Shown here piece after piece: positions 35,801-45,908 of a stretch of 64,000 nucleotides of DNA. The notes under the pieces are model-generated. The model did not search any database, was not told where the DNA came from, and saw only the letters and a program-made list of their open reading frames with translations. How positions within the stretch are numbered: position 1 is the first letter of the stretch; each line of letters opens with the position of its first letter. The DNA comes from Pyrocephalus nanus (taxonomy: Eukaryota; Chordata; Aves; Passeriformes; Tyrannidae). Location: the NCBI GenBank assembly GCA_038380795.1, contig CM076268.1, positions 15,876,001-15,940,000 on the forward strand, written 5' to 3'. Position numbers and translations under genes: made by a program.

Positions 35801-36562
35801 ACGTGTATTTTGTAGGAGAGTATTCTATTGCAGAAGAATTGATAATTAAAATCTTATGCATATTATTGCCTGTTAAGACTATGTACTAGAGAGCTGTTAT
35901 TATATATTATTCACAGGAATGAAAACATGGGCTTAGGAACAAAAATGGCCCTGAGGTAAAAATACCCTCAGTAAAGAGGTAATTTTAATTAGAAACAGCC
36001 CATGAAACAAAACACCTACTAGTAGAATTATTTACTATAAAGGACTGTAATTTGAATCACTAGAATTGAAAAGTTACTATAAAAAAGTTTGCAACATCCA
36101 TAGGATTTTAATTTTAGGGGGTAAAAACAAGAATGAGGGTTTGAATTGTTCTTTCAACATTACATGTTTATTTCTGGTGGTGGCCAATAACAGTAAATCA
36201 ACTGTTTCATTTCTAAGAATTTTACTGTTCACATTTGTTCTTCTTGCAGTAATCGACCAAACTGTCCTGAAGACAATAGGAGAATGCATCCCTCAGAGGA
36301 ATTTAGTAGAGGAAAAAATAGATTTGCACCATACTCTTCACAAATAATGCACCCATCTTCATCTGTACACCAAGAAGATAGTTCAATAAACTATGAAAGA
36401 AAACCTTTTCACAGTGAAACTCCCAGAAAGATGGAACAGAGTAAAAGATTACCAGTTTTAACAGTTGATTACAATTACGGTCTGCCACTAGATTGTAGAC
36501 CTGAAGAGGAAGAGAGATCACATTATGATTTACCACCACGAGACCACTACAACTGGAACTGA
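17802..36562 (+). CDS. DUSP11: DUSP11, RNA/RNP complex-1-interacting phosphatase, complete, 11 coding exons, 664 aa
   Basis: Coding exons read from the sequence, all with AG/GT borders and matching phases: 17802-17830, 24029-24104, 27754-27885, 28745-28868, 31025-31085, 31189-31235, 31581-31656, 32626-32727, 33262-34185, 35030-35140, 36250-36562 (stop TGA). The sum is 1995 nt. Residues 11-182 match DUSP11 closely ([48 protein letters not shown]). The phosphatase loop HC(X)5R gives Cys128 and Arg134. Family knowledge: DUSP11/PIR1 is a nuclear enzyme that removes phosphates from the 5' end of triphosphorylated RNAs such as RNA polymerase III transcripts. The start is the first in-frame ATG after splicing; the 5' exon carries in-frame stops at 17404-17406 and 17416-17418 with no ATG between. 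Compared with human (about 330-377 aa) the N-terminus is shorter and the C-terminus much longer because of exon 9. The capping-enzyme triphosphatase domain (RNGTT) was considered, but the motif wording is DUSP11-like and no guanylyltransferase part follows. A bird-specific paralogue of DUSP11 cannot be excluded. Confidence 0.93.
17831..24028 (+). other. DUSP11 intron 1 (6.2 kb)
   Basis: Donor GTAAGT, acceptor cattacag. It holds the CR1 copy at 19747. No nested gene seen; ORFs at 19291-19602 and 20023-20412 lack support. Confidence 0.8.
19747..19872 (+). mobile_element. CR1 LINE 3' fragment, sense, in DUSP11 intron 1
   Basis: AGCTGTGGATCAGGCTCTGA, GGTCTAGTGGAAGGTGGCCC, then GATCTTTAAGGCCCCTTCCA. 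The same part of CR1 as at 8079, with a degraded terminal repeat. Confidence 0.93.
30460..30590 (-). mobile_element. Old CR1/L3-type LINE fragment, antisense, in DUSP11 intron 4
   Basis: CTGGATGAGGTTTTACCAGT, GCCTTGCATGATTATATTAG and GGAAATACCTCATGG follow the reverse-strand wording of CR1-type ORF2 (standard form: CCAGATGAGGCCTCACCAG). Heavily mutated; borders approximate. Confidence 0.45.
31025..31085 (+). CDS. DUSP11: DUSP11 exon 5: catalytic phosphatase-loop exon
   Basis: This 61-nt exon encodes the P-loop [10 protein letters not shown]. The nucleophile Cys128 is the TGC at 31045-31047 and the phosphate-binding residue is Arg134. Human DUSP11 has HCTHGLNRTG (from memory), so two loop positions differ conservatively and none of the invariant residues is lost. 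The enzyme is therefore predicted to be catalytically competent. The acceptor is the AG at 31023-31024 and the donor is GTAAGG at 31086. Confidence 0.92.
31754..31799 (+). other. Perfect intronic hairpin in DUSP11 intron 7
   Basis: Arms CAACTACACATA (31759-31770) and TATGTGTAGTTG (31783-31794) are exact reverse complements; three further Watson-Crick pairs and two wobble pairs extend the stem outward to 17 bp. The loop is 12 nt. Too short for a typical pre-microRNA. Confidence 0.7.
33262..34185 (+). CDS. DUSP11: DUSP11 exon 9: large exon consisting almost entirely of tandem repeats
   Basis: A 924-nt exon (acceptor tttcag at 33261, donor GTAAAG at 34186) encoding residues 217-524. It is entirely repeats: nine copies beginning with G-x-x-Q (usually GPGQR, GCGQ or GHGQ), preceded by one degenerate copy. 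The composition is rich in Asp, Gln, Arg, His and Phe and nearly free of hydrophobic stretches, so it is probably disordered or RNA-binding-like; that is inference. The reading frame is open across the whole exon and the amino-acid pattern is kept while nucleotides diverge between units, which argues for selection on the protein. It enters and leaves in phase 2, so the exon is a frame-neutral cassette. An ATG at 33227 extends the open frame upstream, but that part is intronic. Confidence 0.9.
33263..34183 (+). repeat. Ten-unit coding tandem repeat (about 30-32 codons per unit) inside DUSP11
   Basis: Unit starts: 33263 (degenerate, lacks GPGQ), 33353, 33446, 33542, 33635, 33731, 33827, 33923, 34013, 34109 (last unit short, 25 full codons). 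Unit lengths are 30, 31, 32, 31, 32, 32, 32, 30, 32 and 25 codons. Each unit has three blocks: an opening GPGQRxRPFHDHQ, a middle D-D-L-Q-x-x-x-Q, and a closing L-K-D-F-D-F-x-N-K/R. The 2nd and 9th units are the closest to each other in the opening block. The 90-96-nt period, with indels only in whole codons, indicates growth by unequal exchange within a coding exon. Confidence 0.95.
35481..35655 (+). mobile_element. Diverged CR1 fragment, sense, in DUSP11 intron 10
   Basis: GAGGGATGGTCAGACACTCA then AACAGGTTGTCCAGAGCAGC corresponds to the CR1 segment before the 3' tail (GAGGCACTGGAACAGGTTGC in common copies). Ends near a decayed GACCCTTTCCAG. Confidence 0.7.
36250..36562 (+). CDS. DUSP11: DUSP11 exon 11: terminal coding exon
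   Basis: The acceptor ttcttgcag at 36249 is joined in frame to exon 10. It encodes residues 561-664, ending DHYNWN and a TGA. The tail is polar and charged (PEEEERSHYD region) with no recognisable domain. The end loosely recalls the His/Tyr/Trp-rich end of mammalian DUSP11 (a YSWN motif lies near its C-terminus, from memory). Confidence 0.88.
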
Positions 36563-38514
36563 ATAAGAAGGGCAGTGTTTGCTCAGCTTACTCAGACTTA
36601 CTTACACCCATTTTCCTTTGTATGTGGACCATTTTTTTCTAAAAACAAATTAGTTAAATGCAAATTTCAGTAGTAGAGAACTGGTCGCTATTGTAAGATT
36701 AGCTTCTACTGATGTTTGGTTCTTTAAATTTATTAAGGTGTATTTGTTAAGTGTAGCTGGAGACAAGGTCTCAGTACACATGGAATTAAAGTAGTCCTTC
36801 CTTTTAGTGAAATTGGAACCCTGTACCTTAAAACAAACAACTTTCTCAGTGATTGTAGTTGTCTTTTGTTTTGCAGTTCTTCAAAATGTATGTGATTTCC
36901 AGGTGCAAAGTCATTATAAAACACTGCACTATCAGGTAGAGTAGCATTGAAATGATAGGAAAAATACTGAGAAATGAACAAAGCAATGTTCAGTTCCTCC
37001 TTTAATTTGAAAACAGCAGTTTAAATTATTGCTAACAGTTGCTGCAGCATTGCAGTTGAATTGCATATTTTGTGTACCATCAGCTGAACTGACCTAGTTG
37101 CACTCTTTTTCACAGCAGAATTTTCCCAGATTGCTAAGAACATGAAAGTAATTGGAGTTTGAATACTTTAAATATCAGACTTGCTTTTCAGTAATCTGAA
37201 TATCCCATCCCATTTTTTCCTGCTCCCGTAGGGTATCTGTGTTTCAGAATAGCCCACTGCAGGTAAATGTCACCAATTTCTCAGCAACAAATCCACATAA
37301 GGTGGGTCGTGGATCATGAGCTCACCTGTCTCGACTGGCCAAGGCCAGTGGTGCCTATGTACTTACACCTCCTTGTTTGTCAGTCGGACCTGTCTTACTC
37401 TCCAGCCCTGTTTTTCAGAAGTTTCTTCTTACAGCACAGTAGAGCAGCGTAATCAGATTAGAAGAATAACTTCTTCAGGTGAGCTCCTTTTAAGAATCAT
37501 GTGTTGAACAGTCTCCTCTGAACTGCTTCTTCAGTGGCTCTCACAGAGCTAGTGCAACAAACAGTAAGTAATGCACAGTATCACCAACAGCTCCTATTGT
37601 GGATAAAGAAATCAGTTCATAGGATGGAAACAAGTATTATTATAATACTTAAGTAAGTTAAAAAACTGTCATTTTTCGTTATTATTAGATTTTAATGAAT
37701 TGCTATTTTAAAGGACATCACAAATAAGTATAAAGGCAGACCATTATATTAAGATAGTTAAAATGAAAGCAAGGCAGTTAAGTCATTCAGTTAAGACTGA
37801 AAAGCAGGAAAGCTGCAAAGCACCAAGCAAGAGGGTGTAGGTATACATTGGAAAACTGCAAAAAACCCCTGTGTTCATAGCCAGAACACACAAAGCTTTT
37901 TTGTCTTTTAGCAGCAGTGTAAAACCCACATTTCTGAATTCATAGTTCTGTACTAAAAAAGAACTAGATTTGAAATGTGTGGAATATCTTGCAACTCCTG
38001 TTGTTTTGTAACATAGCAAAAAGTTCTCCTAGTCAGAGGATTCTGTGGATAGAAATTCAAACTGCAAATGCTTCATTGCCTGTGCAACTGGTAGAACAAC
38101 TTTGGCTTTGTTCATTGTACAAAGTAAATAGTTTTCTCGTTTTCACAGCAGCTAGTCAATTGTATTTCCCATTAAGTCTCTGATGGTGAGCTTCATTCAT
38201 GTGGTCTCAGGAATGAAGCTCTGTCTATATAAACTTGTGGAACTGAGCACTAAATGTTAAGAACAGGCATTTGTTTCTTCACTTGCCTTTTTTTTTTTAA
38301 TGAGGGGTGAGATGAGAATCTTTATCTAGGCTTCTTTATTTGGAGGCAAGGAAGATCTGCAACATGGGCTACTATATTGCTAGATCCTTTAAAAAAAAAT
38401 CAACAAAAACCCCACCCTTCCTGATACTCCCCAGCAGGGCCCCAAGAACTACAGACTGATACTGCAAGCATTTGGAGGGTTTTTTTATACCATGTATACA
38501 GTATTCATAAAGTG

Positions 38515-38520
38515 AATAAA
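38515..38520 (+). terminator. Proximal poly(A) signal of DUSP11
   Basis: AATAAA followed within 40 nt by TTTTTGTTTTGAGGTTTG, a U/GU-rich downstream element. Confidence 0.5.
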
Positions 38521-38899
38521 GAGCAGCAAATATTTGCCCTTCATATTTTTGTTTTGAGGTTTGTTTGTTATTTAGGATTGAAGTGACCCTCCAGTCAATC
38601 CTTTGTTACTTGAGACTGGAGAGATGAAAAAGCTGATGCACTGGAAAGCTCAGAGCAAGAAGAAAGAGATGTGGCATAAGGAGGTAGGATCAGCATTAGC
38701 TATTACTAGCTCCATCAGTTCCTGCAGGACCCTTTAAGAGTTGAGATGCCAGCAGTCTGACGGTATTATTCCTGTTATCTGACAAAATAAATGTCACTTT
38801 CACACCTATGTTGGATTTCTCTTTTCAAAGAACATTAATAGACATGTTTCCACAAATGGTTCTGGGATGACTGTATGAAAATAGACAGTTTTGTTTATA

Positions 38900-38921
38900 T
38901 ATTTATTTATGTATTTATTTA
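38900..38921 (+). promoter_or_regulatory. AU-rich element (overlapping ATTTA motifs)
   Basis: Four ATTTA motifs within 22 nt lie between the two candidate DUSP11 poly(A) signals. They would be present only in the longer mRNA. Read on the minus strand they give several AATAAA-like hexamers. Confidence 0.4.
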
Positions 38922-39108
38922 GAATTTAGGATAAAGTTTCCCATTCTATTGTTCCTAATGGAATTAGGCAGAGCTAAGCCCACATAATACATTATAAACT
39001 CCAACTGACATTTATCTCAAATTCCACAGCTGATTCATCACTGTATATTCACATCTGTAGTATTTAACTGCTAATTGAATCCACATGGTGGAGAATGAAA
39101 TTAAATGA

Positions 39109-39114
39109 AATAAA
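39109..39114 (+). terminator. Distal poly(A) signal candidate of DUSP11
   Basis: AATAAA, followed by TTTTCTTGTTTTGTAACTG. It competes with the proximal signal at 38515. Confidence 0.35.
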
Positions 39115-39410
39115 ATATTTTCTTGTTTTGTAACTGAGTATTGTATTACAGTGGCAACCATAAAAAAAAACCCCAACACAACACTTTCATTTATTTCACA
39201 GTTCTACAAAAAGGTCATAAAATCTTGGTAGTTTTTTTGTGTGTGTACTCAGCAAACCTAGAAATAGCTGTTGTATCACAGAACAATAAAAAGCCAGACT
39301 TCAATGGACAGTGTTGGTTTCTCACTGCCCTGAGTGTGAAATTTTGAAAAAACACAAGAATACAGGAAATCCAGATTTAGCACAAAATTATTTTAAGGAG
39401 TTGTAACATT

Positions 39411-39581
39411 CTAATATATATAACTATGCAACTCTTCTGAACTCTCAGAAAACTTCTTTTTCTGTTGCTGTTCTGAAGTCATATTTTCATGGGAGGCCAG
39501 ATTTTTATCAGATGCTGAAGCCTTGGGGCCATCTTGCCCTGTGGTATGATCATCCTGAGTTTGGGAATGTTCTGGTAGTTC
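39411..39581 (-). CDS. Candidate terminal coding exon of an unidentified minus-strand gene
   Basis: On the minus strand a strong acceptor (ctttttgttttccag) at 39582 opens a 57-codon frame including a stop at 39411. The peptide is hydrophilic and low in hydrophobics (ELPEHSQTQDDH..., ...SEQQQKKKFSESSEE...), typical of a real C-terminus rather than random AT-rich translation. A minus-strand AATAAA lies at 39190-39195. I do not recognise the protein. The position fits a gene convergent with DUSP11. Confidence 0.35.
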   Translation of the reverse strand, partial: ELPEHSQTQDDHTTGQDGPKASASDKNLASHENMTSEQQQKKKFSESSEELHSYIY

Positions 39582-40045
39582 CTGGAAAACAAAAAGTTCA
39601 GACAAGCTCTATGCAGGAGGCGGAATCCCAAAAATGGCTTGGCAAAAAGAGAGGTCAGCTTCAGCAGAGAACCAGAACACCAAGGATATGACTGAATTTA
39701 TATGTAGAGATCTGCACTGTATGTACAGCTGATTTAGTTCTCCGTGTGGAGAATAAACAGCTATCTATAAAAGGGCTAGAAAAGGTTTGCATGTGACTCT
39801 TTTTTTCTCAGAGGGGGCAAAAGGTAAATGGCCTACAAGGAACCACAAGTACAATTAGGATCCTTCCCTGTTTATTTGCCTCAAAAGTAACTGCTAGCAA
39901 GCTGCAAGTTGTTTCTTTTTTTTTCACATGCAGAAATGATCAGTGATGTGATAATGCTTCAGATTTGGGATGCACTACTACAACCAGTGTGCCAGGACCA
40001 GCGGTTCAATGACCTGAGCAATAGCTTCTGAAGATCAGTTCTTAC

Positions 40046-40295
40046 CATAAGACATCTTAAGTGAAGCATCCAGAAATGCAGATACCCAAAAATCATTTGT
40101 GCTTACAGTCTGCTCTGGAAAGAATGTATCCCCCATCTGGAATTTAGCAAGGGGATATGAATTCCTGGCCACAGTGAAGAGCAGTTTATTTAAACTGTGC
40201 AAACAGAAAGTGATAGCTTCCGTGCTGTTATCGACCACTAGACCTTGTTTCCTCTCCAGGCGGACTCTTTCGTGCTCGAGTTGCCAGCAGACCAT
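40046..40295 (-). CDS. Candidate internal exon of the same unidentified minus-strand gene
   Basis: A minus-strand frame of about 80 codons (contains VRLERKQGLVVDNSTEAI and DTFFPEQTV) ends at donors GTAAGC (exon end 40107) or GTAAGA (exon end 40046). The first donor leaves phase 0 and would join the 39411-39581 exon in frame; the second would give a premature stop. A TAA lies just upstream of the frame and no good acceptor sits after it, so the 5' border is unresolved and the piece could be a decayed exon. The plus strand is also open here and ends at a consensus donor (AACAAG|GTGAGG near 40385), so the strand is not certain. Confidence 0.25.
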
Positions 40296-42893
40296 GCTTT
40301 ACTGGTTCCAGTGGACTGCAATTATCAAACCTGCAGATCCCTTTCTTCTTCCTATGGGGAGCCAGAAAAAAGAGATGACAACAAGGTGAGGAGGCAACTT
40401 GTTTCTTTGTTCTCCTGAGATGAGAAAATAATGCAAGGAGAACAGGAAAAAATATTTTTAAAAAGAAAAATGAAGGAGAAGGGAAAATGAAAATTAAAGT
40501 GTCAGGGAGAGGGTTATCAGCGTGAGGGAAGAAACGTGCAAAAGATGCATGTGTAAAAAGCTGTTGAAAGATTACTGAGCATAAAAAGAGGGCACATGCT
40601 GAAAGAGTTCCTGGCAACTTCTTATCTGGGTCTTCTAAGCTGTGCCTGTGGCTCTGTGTGAGCACCATGCTGATGTAAATAACAGTTATCAAAAAAATAC
40701 AGGAGCACTCAGACCTCTAATCCTTCAATAAAGTCATGTGGGAGCTTAAAACTAATTAAGGCTTCTCTCTAAGCTTTAAATCTAGTCTATGTGTAGTATA
40801 ATATCCTGAAGACATTCCCTGTAGAATCCAATGAGAGTGTCAGGCAAGCAAGTAAGAAACTACTCTACAAACTTGTTTCACACATTGAAAACAAACTCAG
40901 TTTTTACTGGGTATCAGGAACCCCATAATTTGAGGAATCCAAGAATAAAATCCAATTTGTTTATTACAGGTACATACCTGTCCTATCTCACACTTTTGGG
41001 ACAGCATCAAAACACACTATCATGTTGCAATTACTGTACCCATCACACAAAACTTACAGTGTAGTTAAAGTGTTACAAACAAATCTCAAGTAACTGCCTA
41101 TATAAGTACAACAAGCAACCCAATACAGAGTCATACTGAAAGCAGGAGACATTTCATTCCTTTATGAGGAACACTCAGGACTGGAAGTTCCACAAAGGAA
41201 GATGAAAGAGCCCCCAAGACAGATAAACTTGGTAAATTTGACAGAGGTGAGGATGTTCCCCATGCAGTTCTTCAAAGGACCTCTTCTAATGTAAACAGAG
41301 AGGTTTTTGCTTGCAGAGTTGTACTACCAAATGAAAGTCTATACAGCAAAATTAAACCTTAAAGGAGAAGATAAGAGATTACAAGGTGTTATTAATACCT
41401 GTTAATCACTTCTCAGTCCATCTTTAAGATGTACCAAGTAAATAAAAGAAAGTATAAACTTTGGTATATCTGAATGCTAGAGCTGATTGATCCTTGTCTG
41501 CACATTCCAAATGAAAAATAGGACCAACACATCATGTTGTAGCGATTTTATATCAATTCTGGTATACAGTGAATGGTAAATTCAGATTTTCGCATTACGT
41601 GTCAAAAAATAGGCCTAAAGCATATTCTGAGAAACACTGTTTGCAAATTAAAATAAAAACATTAATTGTTTTCTATTATTTAAATACAGTACTTATAATA
41701 ATAGAGAGAGAGAGCAAAGAGTATGGCCACCAGACTTGTTTTTAAATCTAATTTAAACTCGTTAACCGCAGCAGAACTTGTGATGATGGCCACAGATTAG
41801 CTTTCTTTTCTATCTTTGAAAAGCAACAGCTTTTGGAAAGAGCTGGACTAGATGTGAAACCTCTGGCCTTGTTTATTCAGCATTATAGTGTGTTTCTGAA
41901 TCTTTATGTCCCTGATGACAGAGGTGCTTTTCTATTTATGCTCTTTGTATTCAGTTTGTGCACACTGGAATTATATGCACTTTTTTTTTTTTTTTAACTG
42001 CACAGGCAAATGTCCCCCTTGCATTAGCTCATGAAAAAAAAAAAAAAGAGGACAATTAGACTACTGAAATTAAATAAACAAAAAAAACCCTTGAGGCCAC
42101 ACCAGCTTAGGTAATAAAAACACTTAATTTCTTTCTCTCATGTTATTTTCATATTGCATTTTTTCACGGGCATATGGAGAAAGACCTGCAGATTTATAGG
42201 GAGAGTTTGACCTCATTATTTCCATTTTTCTTTATTTCTAACTGTGGCTTATTTTTGCCTGTTACCTTAATCCAAAAAAGCCCACTGAGATACTTGACAG
42301 GAGCTTTTCTCTCCTTCAGTCTTCTTTCTGGATATGAAATACTAAATTTATTTTTACATATGCATGTATATCTGTGTACAAATGTATGTATATGTGCATT
42401 ATAAACATATATATAAATTTTTGTACATAAATGGAGATCTATGCTCTCCTAAATGTCAGTGACAGAGCAGGTATAAAGATAAAATTGTCCATGTGAGTTA
42501 CGATTGTTAATCTCTGAATACTTCAGAGTTTATAAGATGGATTTAGTGAATGTACATTTACTTTAGTTACTTTCTTGACATAGAAAGTGGTGTCGTTTCT
42601 AATAACACCATGCAGAGGGGAATTGAAAGAGGGAGGATTTAGGTGTAAACATAAAAGTTTGTTTGGAAAAAAAGAACAACTCTATGAAGTGGATAGATAA
42701 TAACATTTCCTAAAAAATATGCCACAGGAACAATAAACTACCCAAACTACAAAATATTTATTTCAATTAGGAGCCTGGATAACAGCTAGACAAAACTAAG
42801 AAGCTTTCAGTTTTTACACACAGAGAGTACTGAAAGAGTATCAGTGATTTATGTCTTCACCTGCTGTAAGATAGGGTGGAAAGTAAAGCTGAG

Positions 42894-43084
42894 TTAAAAA
42901 ATGAGAAGTTCAGGATCATGGAATGAAATGCTGAAGAAATTACAGACCATGGCTAACAAAAACAAGGTGGTTGTACAACCTCGTCCAACAAGGTTGATCA
43001 GTTGTCCAGAATATCTGTTTAAGATGGAAATGGGCAAGAAGCAACACTTCTGAACAAGTCCATGCCATCTCGTGAGATAAAATC
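42894..43084 (-). CDS. Weak exon candidate, minus strand
   Basis: The acceptor ttttctgttcccag on the minus strand precedes a 64-codon open stretch (GFYLTRWHGLVQ...) to a TAA at 42894. It is phase 0, so it is compatible with the 44365-44525 candidate. Hydrophobic residues dominate and there is no family match. It may be chance. Confidence 0.12.
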
Positions 43085-44364
43085 CCTGGGAACAGAAAAT
43101 CACAAAAGGGAATCACAAGGGTTTTTTACTCTCTATTTATCACATCAGGAGCCTCTCATTCAGGAAAATTGTCCCAAATTTACAATGTTAAATATGATCA
43201 GAGGTAATGAAATCTAATGAGATAACTACACAGTCCTGGTGACATTTGGAACCTTTTAGATGCTGGTGATTTTCACTAAGTGATGGTTATTACAATCCTG
43301 TTTGATGTTGAGAAATGGGAGCCCATCAAATTTTTTTCGAAAACGTTGCTGATTCGTGTTGTGAGTGGCAGTGCCTTTGCCCTGATTTGGCTCTCAGAAT
43401 TCAGCATTTCATTGATATCTCCGAGGTGTTTTCGGACTACAAGAGCTGCCAGTCAGCATTCAGCCTCCAGCCACCAGCACTTATTGTGAAGAACTCAAAA
43501 GGAAGGCCATGTACAAGTTGCCATTTTTTAACAGGCTTTCAAGAAGGTTATGCAGCGAGTAAAAATAAGACCATTAAAATCTGAGAGTTGGCATGGAAAC
43601 TAGTGAAGCTTAGATGATAAGAGAATAAGTACACCTTTAAATAAAAATTAAGCTGAATAGCACAAAATGTATTAATTAGCAAGAAACAAGAGATTATTGA
43701 AGAAAAAAATAAATCCTTCAGAAATCAGAAATCTGATTTTAGTAACACCAGTAAACAGTGGCCTAACCTACAGAGATAAAATCTCAAATAAAACCAAGAA
43801 AGATTACATAACACTTGAAGAAGAAACAGTTAAATATATAAAAATACATAAGAATTCTGAAATATGTTAGAAATAATCTCCAAGATAACTGGTTAGTTTG
43901 CAGATCTTGGAACAGAAAGCACCGTTAAGAAACAGGTGTTGCAAAGAACTTGCACAATTGACTTGCATAAGATCATAATACATAAGTGTCTCTCAGAGAA
44001 GTTTTTCCCCCAGATTATCAAAATAATGATAGTGATTAAGACACTAGCAGAGAAGATGTCTGAACAAACTGCTAAGCAGGGGCAAGTGTCTAAGACTATC
44101 TTCTCTTCTGACAAGACTTCTAAGGGAATTCAGAAACCAAGTAAGATAGCCACTAAAATGTGTGCAAACTATTATGAAAATAATCTTTACCAGACTAGAC
44201 GGCATCAAATGTTATACCTACCACTACAGAGAGGCCGCTGGGATCCTAAGCAATACAAATCTACAAACCTTCAGAACACAAAAAACTAACTGGAAAAATA
44301 AAAATAGAAGACTAGAACATGTAGAAGATTATGTTATGTCAAGTCTAATCACAAGGGATTCCAC

Positions 44365-44525
44365 CTGAAAAACTGTGCCTCTGTCATCTGCTATTTGCAC
44401 AGCTGTAGCACTTGGTGACTGCACCATTTCTTTCCCTGGGCTCTGGCAGCAGACAGAGCACATCTGAAAGCTGTAGTCACTATGAATCTGCAGGCTAAGC
44501 AACAAGAGTTCGCAGGTGAGCACCA
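44365..44525 (-). CDS. Candidate 161-nt internal exon, minus strand
   Basis: Acceptor ttttcttcctcctgccag and donor TTTTTCAG|GTGGAA bracket exactly 161 nt, open in one frame for 53 codons (starting VLTCELLLLSLQIHSDY and ending ADDRGTVFQ). It enters in phase 1 and leaves in phase 0. No family recognised. On the plus strand the same stretch has a CAG acceptor at 44401 and a GTGAGC donor at 44515, but no frame open through. Confidence 0.25.
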
Positions 44526-45590
44526 CTGGCAGGAGGAAGAAAACAAAAACGTTTGAGATGAATGCAGAAAGTACTGAACATAACACACCAACTGAAATTA
44601 TTGAGTTTTATCTAATATAGGAACAGGTTTGAGAGAGTACACTGGCGCAGAACACATCTGCAGGGGGGATCATTTTAACAGAAGAAGAAATAGGAAGAAA
44701 ATACATGGCTACTCCTTGAAAAGTGGGTGAAAAAACAAATACGCAAAAAGAACTGATATGACTTAATGAGCAGGTGAACAGATGTATAGACAAAGAAGAA
44801 TTGGTTTTCATAGGGTGTCGGAAAAGGATTGAGCAGAAGATACAGGTGAATAGTTAAGTAACAATATACTTTACATAAATGTCACATCAAAATACAAAAA
44901 TATGTGGTGTGAAACTTGAATGAATTGTGTTTCAATCCAGAATGACTACTATTATGTAAATAACAGATCATTCTTTCTGTCCTTTGCAGATTGTTTTGCT
45001 CGAACTGCAGTTTATCATAATTTCTGCAAGTACTCAGTGCCTAAGACCCACTACCAATATTTTTCCTGCACTTATTTGTATCAGGTAGAATAACCTCTAT
45101 GGAGTTGTTTAAAACAAATTTTATTGCATGCTTGATGTGCCCTCTGCCTTAACTGCTTTTAAAGCAATGCACAAAATATTTTTAAGGAACCTAAGAGGAA
45201 ATAGGGTGTTAAAATTGGAAATAACACCTGAGGATCCTTTCAGTAACGCCCACAGCAGGACAGAATTACTCCTGATACCTGGCTAAACAAACACGGAAAT
45301 ATTGTCAGGGATGTTTGCTATACATCCATGTCAACAGCACTGAACATGCAAGAAAAATATCTCCACCCTCAGCCTGCTCCTTGCTGCTCCCTACCCCAAT
45401 TCCCTGTCGTTCCCATCACACAGCAGGCACCCCATCCTGTGAAAACCTGTGCACACATGGGACAAGAGCAGGCATGTGCCTGGGGTCATGGCCAGGGACC
45501 CAGGCAGAGACACCTGCAACACAAGGGCACAGGATGGCAGAGAGGAAGGTGTGTGTAGTTTTTGGAGTACTTTGGTAAGAGGCTCTTGGC

Positions 45591-45908
45591 CTCCAGCTAA
45601 GCCCACTGTACTTTTCGTGTATATTCTGCTACAGGAGGCACATTGAGCTGTCTAAAGGTAGTGACTGCATCGGAGCCATGACGGGGAAAAGGCGTTATCT
45701 GGGTCATTGGGTCTAGCACTGTGACAAAAACTATGTCTACTGCTGAAAAATGAGTGTGTGGTTTGCTCTGACCACGCTCTGTGCTGCAGAGGCCTCGGGC
45801 TGACTCACATTGCCGGTGTTGGGGCCACTGTAATGCCAGCTCACAGTCACCACAGAGCTCCCACCCAACGACAGGAAAGGGGACAGGCAGGAAAGTCACC
45901 TGGGGCAA
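45591..45908 (-). other. Open GC-balanced stretch of unknown nature, minus strand
   Basis: 103 codons open on the minus strand within a locally GC-richer block (45300-45920). An internal acceptor-like ATTTTTCAG lies before its last 49 codons. It is not recognised as host gene or known repeat. It could be a piece of an old retroelement or an exon of the unidentified gene. Confidence 0.15.

Larger units (their letters stand above)
36563..39140 (+). other. DUSP11: DUSP11 3' UTR, with two candidate polyadenylation sites
   Basis: No splice-supported ORF follows the stop codon. AATAAA at 38515-38520, followed by a T/G-rich stretch, would give a UTR of about 2 kb. A second AATAAA at 39109-39114, also followed by GT-rich sequence, would give about 2.6 kb. 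The extension includes overlapping ATTTA motifs at 38900-38921, an AU-rich element of the kind that destabilises mRNA. Which site is used cannot be told from sequence. Confidence 0.55.

Noticed and set aside
36284..36347. Separate small gene starting at ATG 36284
   Set aside because: It is the in-frame interior of DUSP11 exon 11, which begins at the acceptor at 36249.
43315..43584. 90-codon plus-strand ORF rich in Cys and Ser
   Set aside because: No acceptor or donor at sensible positions and no family; too weak to list as an exon.
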